Source: SMAG-U1939 sp036376595
GTDB lineage: Bacteria > Chloroflexota > Ktedonobacteria > Ktedonobacterales > JADMIN01
DNA length: 48,917 bases
Assembly: GCA_036376595.1 (NCBI GenBank)
Contig: DASVAA010000090.1
Coordinates: 1-48,917, forward strand
Direction: 5' to 3'
A model generated the notes under the pieces. It worked only from the letters and a program-made list of their open reading frames with translations, was not told where the DNA came from and ran no database searches. A program made the position numbers and the translations under genes. The stretch's first letter is position 1. Each line of letters begins with the position of its first letter. Shown in pieces: positions 25,493 through 33,224 of this stretch.

Positions 25493-26455
25493 TTAAGCTC
25501 GCGAGCGGACGTGGATGTTCTTGAGCCAGGTGAGCAGCACGTGCGCGAAGTCGTCGGGACGCTCGATGAAAGGGGAGTGGCCGCAGCGCACAAACGTTAC
25601 GAGAGTGCCGTCGCGCAGCTTGCGCGCCGCCGGCATGGCCGCGTCGTAGGGCGTCACCTGGTCGCGGATGCCCCACAGCAGCAGCACCGGCATTGCCAGC
25701 TCGGCCAGTCGGTCGGTCAGCGTCAGATGGACACCTGTCAGGCCTATCCACGCTGAGAAGGCCTTCGCGCCGCTCGGGATGACTTCCGGCTGATTCGCGA
25801 GCGCGTCGCAGAACGCCAGGTCTTCCGCCGCCAGCGCGGGGCTGCTGCGTCGAGGCGCCTCGCGCCGCGCGACGAGGCGCGTCAGCCGCGGGCCGAACAG
25901 GCGCCGCAGGCGTTCGGGACCGAGCGCGAAGTAGAGCCGCACGTCGAGCTGCATGCGCCGGCCCAGCCCACTTGGGTCTACCAGCGCCAACCGGTTGACG
26001 CGCTCCGGATGCGCCAGCGCGAAGCCCAGCGCCGTGAACCCGCCCATCGAGTGGCCCGCCAGGTCCACCACCGCGATGTCCTGCGCGTCGAGGAAGCCGC
26101 GCACGGCGCCCACCCACAGGTCGAGCGCGTCCTGCGCTGTGCGGCCGGTGAAGGGCGGCTTCGCCGAAAGGCCCCAGCCCGGCAGGTCGAGCGCGATCAC
26201 CTGGCGCTCGGCGGCCAGCAGCGGCAACACCGGCGCGAAGTGCGCGGCGGCGCAACCCCGGCCGTGCAGCAGCAGCAGTGGCGGGCGTGTCTCATCCTGG
26301 CCGCAGGTGAGATAATGCAGTCTGACCCCGTTGACACTCACCTCGTGCCGGCCGACCTCGACGCCAGTCGCGTTCAGCAGCGCCACCTCGGCGGCTTCGA
26401 GCGCCGAGGGGATGGTCGCGGAGCCGGCGGTGGCAGCAGGCGGTGATGAGGTCAT
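25493..26455 (-). CDS. Alpha/beta-fold hydrolase
   Basis: 320 residues. Catalytic set: oxyanion-hole HGRG (64-67), nucleophile S136 in GHSMGG, an Asp in LLLWGIRDQVTP and the C-terminal His in RCGHSPFIERP. A cap domain lies between about 160 and 245. The fold covers esterases, lipases, haloalkane and C-C hydrolases; the GHSMGG elbow and cap are typical of MhpC-like enzymes, but the substrate cannot be named. Divergent from the ybaK-like gene at 26585. The reading frame stays open upstream to about 27190, but that part is antisense to the ybaK gene and not credible. The ATG at 26455-26453 has only a weak ribosome site. Confidence 0.85.
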   Translation of the reverse strand: MTSSPPAATAGSATIPSALEAAEVALLNATGVEVGRHEVSVNGVRLHYLTCGQDETRPPLLLLHGRGCAAAHFAPVLPLLAAERQVIALDLPGWGLSAKPPFTGRTAQDALDLWVGAVRGFLDAQDIAVVDLAGHSMGGFTALGFALAHPERVNRLALVDPSGLGRRMQLDVRLYFALGPERLRRLFGPRLTRLVARREAPRRSSPALAAEDLAFCDALANQPEVIPSGAKAFSAWIGLTGVHLTLTDRLAELAMPVLLLWGIRDQVTPYDAAMPAARKLRDGTLVTFVRCGHSPFIERPDDFAHVLLTWLKNIHVRSRA

Positions 26456-26584
26456 GGCAGCGTGTCGCTTTCCGTGCTGGGCGCGTGGATGGGCGCATGC
26501 CGCCCGCGCGCATCGGGGGCGGGGGCGACTGGCAGCGATAGTATAGCGCATGCGGCGCGGGTTGGGTGAGGAGCGGGACCAGCA

Positions 26585-27085
26585 ATGCCCAAGCAGCGCA
26601 CGCCCAAGACCAACGCCATGCGCGCGCTCGATGCGCGCGGCATCTCCTACCAGGTCTTCACCTATTCCGACGCGATCCACTCGGCGGACGACGTGGCGGC
26701 GCTGCTGGGCGTGCCGCCGGGGCAGGTCTTCAAGACGCTGGTGGTGCTGGCCGAGCCGGATCGACGGCTGCTGGTGGTAGCGCCCGCTGGCCACGAGCTG
26801 GACCTGCGGGTGGTGGCGCGCGAGGTCGGCGCCAAGTCGGCCCACATGGCGCTGCAGCGCGACGCCGAGCGACTCACCGGGCTGAAGGTCGGCGGCATCT
26901 CGCCGCTGGCGCTCCTGGAGAAGCGCTTTGAGGTATACCTGGATGTGACCGGCGCGGCGCTCGAATCGCTCTATATCAATGGCGGGCAGCGGGGGGTGAA
27001 TCTGCGGCTGAAGGTGGCGGACCTGCTCGCCGTGACCGGGGCGCGCACGATCGCGACGGCGAGCGTGCCCGCGGATGAAGGATGA
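26585..27085 (+). CDS. ybaK: Cys-tRNA(Pro)/Cys-tRNA(Cys) deacylase YbaK/EbsC
   Basis: 166 residues, matching canonical YbaK in length and order: KTNAMRALDARGISYQVFTY, then DVAALLGVPPGQVFKTLVV with the essential lysine, PAGHELDLRVVAREVGAKSAHM, LTGLKVGGISPLALLEKRFEVYLD and INGGQRGVNLRLKVADLLAV. It removes cysteine mischarged onto tRNA-Pro by prolyl-tRNA synthetase. ATG 26585 follows GAGGAGCGGG. Monocistronic, with a hairpin terminator at 27155. Confidence 0.9.
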   Translation: MPKQRTPKTNAMRALDARGISYQVFTYSDAIHSADDVAALLGVPPGQVFKTLVVLAEPDRRLLVVAPAGHELDLRVVAREVGAKSAHMALQRDAERLTGLKVGGISPLALLEKRFEVYLDVTGAALESLYINGGQRGVNLRLKVADLLAVTGARTIATASVPADEG

Positions 27086-27154
27086 GGCGACCGCACACGG
27101 ATGGTGGTACGCGACTTGGCATACAGGACGGTAGGCGAAAGAGGATCGCATCCT

Positions 27155-27173
27155 AACCCGCGACGGCGGGTTT
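27155..27173 (+). terminator. Rho-independent-like terminator after ybaK
   Basis: AACCCGC (27155-27161), GACG loop, GCGGGTT (27166-27172), then a short T stretch. Confidence 0.6.
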
Positions 27174-27231
27174 CGTGGCCGACAGGTCACCCAGGCGCGG
27201 TTTCAACCGCCGGCCCGATGCGGTTGCTTTC

Positions 27232-27260
27232 TTGACAGAAGGCCCCTCATGGGGCATACT
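27232..27260 (+). promoter_or_regulatory. Strong promoter with a dyad in its spacer, upstream of the HNH gene
   Basis: TTGACA (27232-27237), 17-nt spacer, CATACT (27255-27260). Inside the spacer GCCCC-TCAT-GGGGC (27242-27255) is a perfect 5-bp dyad, as for MerR-type or repressor control. CGACCGGTCG, a 10-bp palindrome, follows at 27284-27293. Confidence 0.6.
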
Positions 27261-27417
27261 GAGGGTGAACGGCTGGTTGCGCGCGACCGGTCGGCGCGAC
27301 CGAGTGGAAATGGCCGCGAGACCGCTGTGAGCTGCGCATCGCCGCACATACACAACTGAACAACGCACAGCCCTTGGAGAACCTGGGTGGTGTGGGAGAA
27401 GCGGAGAGTTTGACCAT

Positions 27418-28365
27418 TTGAGTACCTGTATCCCTGACTGGGCCAGGGGGCCCACAACAGGGGACGCGCGGGGAGCGCCCCCTGGTAGCATGATCGTCGG
27501 AGTATCGCCATCTGGCTGGGGCGCCGCGGGGAGCGCCCGTTCTACGAATCCCCTCGACGCATGGACGGCGTGGACTGCTTGGCCGGGCCATCCGGCAATC
27601 CTTCCCCCTGAGCCGCGTCCATCGCAGGCGGACCTGCTTTCGCCGGTCGTGATCGTCCCCACCGCGCCGGCCACACAGAAGACCCCCACGCGCAGCCGCG
27701 CCGCAACCGTGCGCGTGACCCCCATCCAAGTCGAGACCGAGCCGAGCCGCGCTATGTCGGCGCCGCGCACGAGCCGCCGGGTCACTACGCCGCGGACGGC
27801 GAGCGCAACCCACAGCACGCCAGCGACGGCACGTCCCAACTCCACGCGCACCGCAAAGCGAACCGCCGTCGCGGCGCCCCATCGGGTAGAGGTCGAGCGC
27901 GCGTGGCCCGTGAGCTTCGACGAGTGGATGATCGACATCGTGCGCCGCCGCGCGCTGCGGCTGAACGCCGGGGCGCGCCGCCGCGGAGTGCGCGGCACCG
28001 TGCGTGCCGTGGATCTCGCGCACATCCTCGATCGCACGTGCGACACGCAGGGCCGCTGGATCTGCGCGCTCTGCCACCGGCCGGTGACGCTGGACGACCT
28101 CTCGTTCGACCACGTGGTGGCGCTGGCCGATGGCGGCGAGCACGCGGCGGATAACCTGGTGCCGGCGCACCGCAAGTGCAACGAGATCAAGGGGTCGGAG
28201 AAGGCGCAGAGCCGCGAGAAGGCGCTTGACCGCTGGCTGACCGAGTGGTCCGCCGGGGCACGTGGTGTGCCCGCGACCACAGCCGCAGCCACGGCGAGCA
28301 AGAGCGTTCCCTACGTTGCCGCGCGCACCATGCCTGCCCCAAGTGCCGTGCGCCGCTACGCCTGA
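27418..28365 (+). CDS. HNH endonuclease with a long low-complexity N-terminus
   Basis: 315 residues from TTG 27418 (GGAGAG just upstream), or 291 from ATG 27490 (GGGGAG upstream); the start is uncertain. The nuclease domain is C-terminal: CALC (216-219), FDHVVALADGGEHAADNLVPAH with the catalytic His (D231-H232), then HRKCNEIKG (from 251), the HNH core with its zinc knuckle. Residues 1-150 are rich in Pro, Thr, Ala and Arg and look disordered. A helix (SFDEWMIDIVRRRALRLNAGARRRG) precedes the nuclease and may bind DNA. No methylase or phage genes are nearby, so a stand-alone nuclease is the plain reading. Confidence 0.8.
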   Translation: MSTCIPDWARGPTTGDARGAPPGSMIVGVSPSGWGAAGSARSTNPLDAWTAWTAWPGHPAILPPEPRPSQADLLSPVVIVPTAPATQKTPTRSRAATVRVTPIQVETEPSRAMSAPRTSRRVTTPRTASATHSTPATARPNSTRTAKRTAVAAPHRVEVERAWPVSFDEWMIDIVRRRALRLNAGARRRGVRGTVRAVDLAHILDRTCDTQGRWICALCHRPVTLDDLSFDHVVALADGGEHAADNLVPAHRKCNEIKGSEKAQSREKALDRWLTEWSAGARGVPATTAAATASKSVPYVAARTMPAPSAVRRYA

Positions 28366-28429
28366 GCACAAGAAGCCGCGGAGGACGCAGAGGAGATGCG
28401 GAGGATGGGTCATGGATGAGATGTCAGGG

Positions 28430-28499
28430 TTGAGTGGCCTGAGATGCGGCATGATACGCTGAGAGAGCGGCCGCATCTCCTTCGCCAAGTACGCGAAGG
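28430..28499 (+). promoter_or_regulatory. Candidate promoter framed by a 10-bp inverted repeat, followed by a second hairpin
   Basis: GAGATGCGGC (28441-28450) and GCCGCATCTC (28470-28479) are a perfect 10-bp inverted repeat. Between them is TGATACGCT (hexamer 28455-28460), the same extended -10 string seen at 2769, with TTGAGT at 28430. Directly after comes CCTTCGC (28479-28485) / GCGAAGG (28493-28499), a 7-bp stem with a 7-nt loop. A degenerate copy of the 28-bp repeat family sits at about 28375-28404. Confidence 0.4.
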
Positions 28500-28640
28500 C
28501 TACACCCGCGCAGGTGCGCCGCACGTACGGGTGATGCGGCGCTGAGGCGCTTCGCCATGCTTAGGGCGCGCTATGATCCCGATGGAGCGCTCTCCACCGA
28601 TCTGTATCGGCGCGTCCTTGGCTGAGGAGGAGACAACCAC

Positions 28641-29087
28641 ATGGCGAAGATTCACGTCGAGGCGGCGGGCACCGTCAACGCCCCGCCGCAACAGGTCTAC
28701 GACTTCCTGCGCGACTACCGCACCAACCACCCCAGCATCCTGCCGGAGAATTTCACGAACTACATGGTCGAGCTGGGCGGCGAGGGTGCGGGGACCATCG
28801 CGCGCTTTGACGTACATGCCGGCGGCCGCGTGCGCCCGTTTCGCATCGAGGTCAGCGAGCCGGAGCCGGGGCGGCGGCTGGAGGAGTCCGATACGCGCTC
28901 GTCGGCGGTGACGAACTTTGACTTCGCACCCCTTGACGGTGGTGCCAAGACGCGGCTGACGATCACGACCGAATGGAACGGCTCCGGCGGTGTCGGCGGC
29001 TTCTTCGAGCGCACCTTTGCCCCGCGCGTGCTGAAAGGTGTCTACGAGGACGAGCTGCGGCGCATCGCGGAGCGGTTCGCGAGCTGA
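28641..29087 (+). CDS. SRPBCC-family (polyketide-cyclase-like) protein
   Basis: 148 residues forming one START-like helix-grip domain: AAGTVNAPPQQVYDFLRDYRTNHPSILPENFTNY at the start, GTIARFDVHAGG in the middle, and the long C-terminal helix FERTFAPRVLKGVYEDELRRIAERF. Such domains bind a hydrophobic ligand in a deep cavity; most bacterial members have no assigned reaction. ATG 28641 follows GAGGAGGAG. The next gene, for a small membrane protein, has its own promoter. Confidence 0.85.
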   Translation: MAKIHVEAAGTVNAPPQQVYDFLRDYRTNHPSILPENFTNYMVELGGEGAGTIARFDVHAGGRVRPFRIEVSEPEPGRRLEESDTRSSAVTNFDFAPLDGGAKTRLTITTEWNGSGGVGGFFERTFAPRVLKGVYEDELRRIAERFAS

Positions 29088-29102
29088 CGCGCGACCGCGC
29101 AC

Positions 29103-29131
29103 TTGTCATTTGCATCGCGGCGAGATATACT
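29103..29131 (+). promoter_or_regulatory. Promoter of the small membrane protein
   Basis: TTGTCA (29103-29108), 17-nt spacer, TATACT (29126-29131). Confidence 0.65.
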
Positions 29132-29239
29132 TATGTGTGGTGGCGGAACAACGACGTCCCGCCATGCCACCTCAGCGCACCGGGGACAGGAGCTACCGGC
29201 TCGTTAGCTCGACGGCTTGGAGCGAGGAGGCATACGCAC

Positions 29240-29548
29240 ATGCAAGTAGCAACGTGGCTCTTCATGGTGGCCTTCGCCTATGGCGTCGGCGTGTTCTGGT
29301 ACGATCTGCTTCCCGGCAGGCTGCCCACCGCGGCCTGGCGTGTCGCGGCGTACCCCTTCGCACTGATGGTGATCGGCGAGGCATTTGTTCCCGTGGGTCC
29401 CAGCTTCCTGGGATTCCACCCAGCGACCGCGGTAATCGCGGCCCTCATCGGCGTCGTCATTGATTGGATCGTCACAACCGCCCGCCATCCACGGACGACT
29501 GAGGCGCTCGAACTGCACGAGCTGCATACCGCTCCGGCCCACAGCTAG
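29240..29548 (+). CDS. Small integral membrane protein (102 aa)
   Basis: Three likely membrane segments: about 2-22 (VATWLFMVAFAYGVGVFWY), 35-55 (VAAYPFALMVIGEAFVPVG) and 60-80 (ATAVIAALIGVVIDWIV), with a short polar C-terminal tail. ATG 29240 follows GAGGAGG at 29224-29230. No family recognised. It ends directly at a strong terminator, so it is monocistronic. Confidence 0.7.
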   Translation: MQVATWLFMVAFAYGVGVFWYDLLPGRLPTAAWRVAAYPFALMVIGEAFVPVGPSFLGFHPATAVIAALIGVVIDWIVTTARHPRTTEALELHELHTAPAHS

Positions 29549-29550
29549 CT

Positions 29551-29582
29551 AGCGCCGCCCCTCCTGTCCCCGGCGGCGCTTT
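29551..29582 (+). terminator. Strong hairpin terminator
   Basis: AGCGCCGCC (29551-29559) and GGCGGCGCT (29572-29580), perfect 9-bp stem, 12-nt loop, then TT. It separates the ordinary genes upstream from the lower-GC TIR module. Confidence 0.65.
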
Positions 29583-29711
29583 GACGGCAACCACCGACAG
29601 CAATCCTGGCGCTCATAGGCTACGTATACCGCATTCGCCGCTGCATCCCCCCGTTGCGGTTACGGCATCGCCACCCCACGCTTGCATACTCTCATACTCT
29701 CTCGATGCCTC

Positions 29712-29740
29712 TTGCTACTCGCGTAGGTACGCGATACAGT
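29712..29740 (+). promoter_or_regulatory. Candidate promoter of the TIR operon
   Basis: TTGCTA (29712-29717), 17-nt spacer, TACAGT (29735-29740), about 48 nt before the start codon. A doubled CATACTCT at 29692-29707 lies just upstream. Confidence 0.4.
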
Positions 29741-29787
29741 GATGAAGAAGCTGCAGCCCCGGGGAGAGACGCAAACGGAGAGCCCTC

Positions 29788-31581
29788 ATGGCGTCAGTAT
29801 CACATGTCGCTCCGCGAAAGCCTTCGCTGGGGCACGTGTTCGTGTCATACGCCCACGCGGATGCTGACTTCGCGGACCACTGTGTACCGGACCTTATCCT
29901 GGCGGGAATCCCAATCTGGATCGATCATGCGGGCCTGAAGCCTGGAACTCCGGATTGGCAGCTAGCAGTTCGGAATGCCATCACGAATGCAATCGCCCTG
30001 ATTCTCATTGCGTCGCCTAGCGCAGTGCGTTCCCCAGCGGTTCAGGGCGAGGTAAAGGTTGCTCGCGACAATCAAGTCCCCGTCTTTATTGTCTGGGCAT
30101 TGGGGTCTGTATGGTCGGAGTGTGTCCCCTTCGAGCTTATGAACTCCCAATATGTGGATTGTCGTGGCCAGGCCTATGACGAGGGATTGCGAGCCATTGT
30201 CCATGCGATCCGTCTCGAAATTTCACAGCGGCGTCCGAGTCGTCCGTCACTGAGAGTACTCTGTATTAGCCCAGATCCAGGGATACCGGGGCTGGCGCCC
30301 GGCGGCGAGATCAGCGACAACGGCGACGGGATGCCGGCGTCTGGCAATGAGACTGTGCGAGATGCTGCTGACATGACCGGCAAGATTGATGTGACGCACA
30401 CATGCGCTGCACAAGGATACCAAATCGCATCATTGCTCAGTACGATCGCGACGAGAGACGAGTTTGAAATCGTCCATCTGGCGGGATACGAGATCGCTGC
30501 CGGCGAGCCAACTGGCGTTGTTGGCGGGCCTCCAGCAACAGCGATAATCCAGAGTTTGCCTCCGGTGCTAACTGCGTCTCAACTAAGTGAGATTCTCACC
30601 ATGAGTTTGCCGGGGCAGGTGCGGCTTGTCCTGCTAGCCGTTCCCGCCCATACGAGCCGGCCTTCTGCCGACATGGATTTCGCCAGCCGCGAATTGGATG
30701 CCCTGCTCGATGCGCTTGTCTCGTGCGCGCCTTACGTCCTGGCCGTAGCGGATCGTTCGGCGCCGAGTGCCGTAACGGCGGAAGCCCTCGATGTGTTCCT
30801 CGGGACCTTTTACCGCTCCTACGCCCACAGCCGCTCAATCGAAACCTCACTAAGCGACGCGCAGTTGCAGTTGCGTGTGCGAGATTCGTCGCACCTTGTC
30901 ACGGCATCGCTACGCAAGCGCGCGCACTACACCGCCAACGGTGCCATTGTCGTCGAGGCGCACATTGTGGGGTTTCCCGACTCCATCACCATCGATCTCA
31001 GTCCCGTGCAAGCGTCACTGACTGCCCTCGGCCTCTCAGAGGAGCGGTTGTTCCACTTGTTGGCGCGCAAGATCCGAGCGCACAAGGTGGCTTTCGCCAC
31101 CCCGCGGGAACACGCGATCCTCTCCATTGATTCGATCCTCCACGGCGAGTTTTCATGGGATGCCTCAGCAGGTACCATCATCTGCACAAAGCTCTTTCGC
31201 TTTCGCGAAGACATCAATCCGCGGCACTGGGAAAACTGGTGCCGTCTCCTGGTGACGTACAACGACCTCTGTGCCGAGGGCTACCGCCAACTGGCGGAGC
31301 CTGGGTTGCCCACCGCGCGCACGACCATCACTCAAAGCCTCCATCGCTTCGAGCGCAAATATGAGATGCTAGAGGTGGTAGCGCGGGTACTCGTGGAGGT
31401 AGGCTGCCAGCAAGCATGGATGCCCTTTGCTGAAGGCAAGATCAATCTCGAGATGGCAGCGGATAAGCTAGCGGAAGATGAAAGCGGAGAAGCGGGAGCT
31501 TACCTCGAGATGGCGCTGAGCTGCTTGCACACTATGGTCGACATGTGTAAGCCACCGGTGGTGGCCGAGACTGCTCAATAG
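29788..31581 (+). CDS. TIR-domain protein with a CHAT-like domain lacking catalytic residues
   Basis: 597 residues. Residues 16-150 are a bacterial TIR domain: VFVSYAHADADF, GIPIWIDHAGLKPGTPDW, then ILIASPSAVRSPAVQGE, where E88 is at the place of the catalytic glutamate of NAD-cleaving TIRs. Residues 154-375 follow the layout of CHAT caspase-like domains (IVHLAGYE, LTASQLSEIL, RLVLLAVPA, YVLAVADRSAPSAVTAEALDVF, FYRSYA). However, the expected catalytic His after LAG is Tyr234 and no Cys stands at the nucleophile strand near A284. Residues 380-597 are an unrecognised, mostly helical region. Lower GC than its flanks suggests transfer. The next gene, a receiver protein, starts 14 nt on. Likely NAD- or signal-linked defence or stress signalling; the CHAT assignment is tentative. 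Confidence 0.7.
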   Translation: MASVSHVAPRKPSLGHVFVSYAHADADFADHCVPDLILAGIPIWIDHAGLKPGTPDWQLAVRNAITNAIALILIASPSAVRSPAVQGEVKVARDNQVPVFIVWALGSVWSECVPFELMNSQYVDCRGQAYDEGLRAIVHAIRLEISQRRPSRPSLRVLCISPDPGIPGLAPGGEISDNGDGMPASGNETVRDAADMTGKIDVTHTCAAQGYQIASLLSTIATRDEFEIVHLAGYEIAAGEPTGVVGGPPATAIIQSLPPVLTASQLSEILTMSLPGQVRLVLLAVPAHTSRPSADMDFASRELDALLDALVSCAPYVLAVADRSAPSAVTAEALDVFLGTFYRSYAHSRSIETSLSDAQLQLRVRDSSHLVTASLRKRAHYTANGAIVVEAHIVGFPDSITIDLSPVQASLTALGLSEERLFHLLARKIRAHKVAFATPREHAILSIDSILHGEFSWDASAGTIICTKLFRFREDINPRHWENWCRLLVTYNDLCAEGYRQLAEPGLPTARTTITQSLHRFERKYEMLEVVARVLVEVGCQQAWMPFAEGKINLEMAADKLAEDESGEAGAYLEMALSCLHTMVDMCKPPVVAETAQ

Positions 31582-31595
31582 GCGGGGGATCAGCC

Positions 31596-32165
31596 GTGGG
31601 CAAGAAGATCCTCGTGGCTGACGACGAGCGCGCTATCGCCGACCTGATTGGAAAGGTCCTTATTGACGAGGGCTATGAAGTCCGTCTGGCGATTCAAAGT
31701 CTCCGCATCTACGACGCCATCCGAGAGTTTCGACCTGAGTTGATCCTTCTCGATCTGCTCATGCCCTATTTGGAGGGCGAGGACATCTTGCGGCTCATGC
31801 AACTTAGCCCGGACACCGCAACGATCCCGGTGATCGTTGTCACAGCGAAGCTAGATGTCGGGGTCGATGAGCCCGTTTTACGCAAGCTAGGTGTCCGTCA
31901 CATTGTCAGAAAACCCTTCGATCTCGACATCCTGCTTCGACTAATCGGATGGACGTTCAGCGAGAGAACCGAACAAGAAGGACAGAAGGAAGCAATATCC
32001 GTCTCACCTCCCATCTTATCTCCCAAGGCCGATGGCGCTCGCGAAGCTCGCACCGGCAGGCAGCGGCGGGATGCCAAATGCCGTGGCCAGCGTCTGACCC
32101 AGGTCGGCGAAGGAGCGGCGCACGCCGAGGTTGACGTTGGGTGTGATGGGGGCGCCGTTCACTAA
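31596..32165 (+). CDS. Single-domain response regulator, second gene of the TIR operon
   Basis: 189 residues from GTG 31596, with GGCGGGGGA just upstream. Residues 1-125 are a complete receiver: D9/D10 in LVADDE, phospho-acceptor D53 in LLDLLMP, T83 in VVTAK and K106 in VRKPFD. There is no output domain. Residues from 141 on are read antisense to the 3' end of deoB (32016 onward) and are Arg/Gly-rich, so the native stop was probably lost and the tail is read-through. It presumably reports a phosphorylation state to the TIR protein or another partner; no kinase is adjacent. Confidence 0.8.
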   Translation: MGKKILVADDERAIADLIGKVLIDEGYEVRLAIQSLRIYDAIREFRPELILLDLLMPYLEGEDILRLMQLSPDTATIPVIVVTAKLDVGVDEPVLRKLGVRHIVRKPFDLDILLRLIGWTFSERTEQEGQKEAISVSPPILSPKADGAREARTGRQRRDAKCRGQRLTQVGEGAAHAEVDVGCDGGAVH

Positions 32166-33224
32166 GATTGGCACCGCCTCGCGTGTGTGGTCGGTGCCGC
32201 TATAGGTCGGGTCGTTGCCGTGGTCGCCGGTGATGAAGAGCGCATCGCGTGGGCCAAGCATCTGCTGCACCCGCGGCACCCAGGCGTCCGCCGCCTCCAT
32301 CGCGCGCGCGTAGCCTTCGGGATTGCGCCGGTGGCCGTAGAGCTGGTCCATATCCACCAGGTTGACGAAGAGCAGCCCGCGGAAGGGTTGCGCCAGCTCC
32401 TCCAGCGCGCGCTGCATGCTGCCCTCATTGGTGCCGGGATGTGATGACTTGGTGAGGCCGCGCATCACGAAGAGGTCTTCGATCTTGCCCACACCGATCA
32501 CGTCGTAGCCGGCGGCCTTCAGCTCGTCGAGCAGCGTCGTGCCGGGCGGCTCCAGCGAGAAATCCTTGCGCCGCGGCGTGCGCGTGAAGTTGCCGGGCGT
32601 GCCGACGAACGGGCGCGCGATCACACGCCCCACCGCGTGCTGGCCGGCGAGCTGGCCGCGGGCGATCTCGCTCATGCGGTACAGCTCCTCCAGTGAGATC
32701 ACGTCTTCGTGGGCGGCGATCTGGAAGACGCTGTCTGCCGAGGTGTAGACGATGGGCTTGCCGGTGCGCAGGTGCTCCTCGCCCAGCTCCTTGATGATCT
32801 CGGTGCCCGATGCCGGCTTGTTGCCCAGCGTGCCCCGCCCGATGGCCGCCTCGAAGCGCGCGATCACGTCGGGCGGGAAGCCGTGGGGGTACGTCGGCAT
32901 GGCGCGCTCCAGCGGCAGACTCATCAGCTCCCAGTGGCCGGTGGTGCTGTCTTTGGCGGGCGAGACCTCATCCATGCGGCCGTAGGCGCCGGTGGCGTGC
33001 GCGACCGGCGGCGTACCCTCGACGGGTGTGATATTGCCCAGGCCCATCGCGCCCAGGTGCGGCAGAGGCATGCCGCCCACCGCCCGCGCGGTGTTGCCGA
33101 GGCTGTTGGCGCCCTCGTCGCCGAACGCCGCGGCATCCGGCGCCTGCCCGACGCCCACGCCGTCCAGCACCACCACCACCGCGCGCTCCAACGCCGCCCG
33201 CTGTTGCGCCCTGTCTGCCGCCAT
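32016..33224 (-). CDS. deoB: Phosphopentomutase
   Basis: 402 residues, the family length. It interconverts ribose/deoxyribose 1- and 5-phosphates in nucleoside salvage. Alkaline-phosphatase-superfamily features: VVVVLDGVGVGQAPDA with the metal ligand D21, DSTTGHWELMS containing the phosphorylated Thr, VGKIEDLF, LVDMDQLYGHRRN and the second metal cluster GDHGNDPTYSGTDHTRE. The ATG at 33224-33222 follows GAGAGGAGCG; 15 more codons are open upstream but lack a ribosome site. Convergent with the receiver gene, overlapping it by 150 bp. Confidence 0.95.
   Translation of the reverse strand: MAADRAQQRAALERAVVVVLDGVGVGQAPDAAAFGDEGANSLGNTARAVGGMPLPHLGAMGLGNITPVEGTPPVAHATGAYGRMDEVSPAKDSTTGHWELMSLPLERAMPTYPHGFPPDVIARFEAAIGRGTLGNKPASGTEIIKELGEEHLRTGKPIVYTSADSVFQIAAHEDVISLEELYRMSEIARGQLAGQHAVGRVIARPFVGTPGNFTRTPRRKDFSLEPPGTTLLDELKAAGYDVIGVGKIEDLFVMRGLTKSSHPGTNEGSMQRALEELAQPFRGLLFVNLVDMDQLYGHRRNPEGYARAMEAADAWVPRVQQMLGPRDALFITGDHGNDPTYSGTDHTREAVPILVNGAPITPNVNLGVRRSFADLGQTLATAFGIPPLPAGASFASAIGLGR

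Noticed and set aside
26456..27190. A 245-codon N-terminal extension of the alpha/beta hydrolase
   Set aside because: It is antisense to the whole ybaK gene and lies outside the hydrolase fold; the ATG at 26455 starts the domain sensibly.
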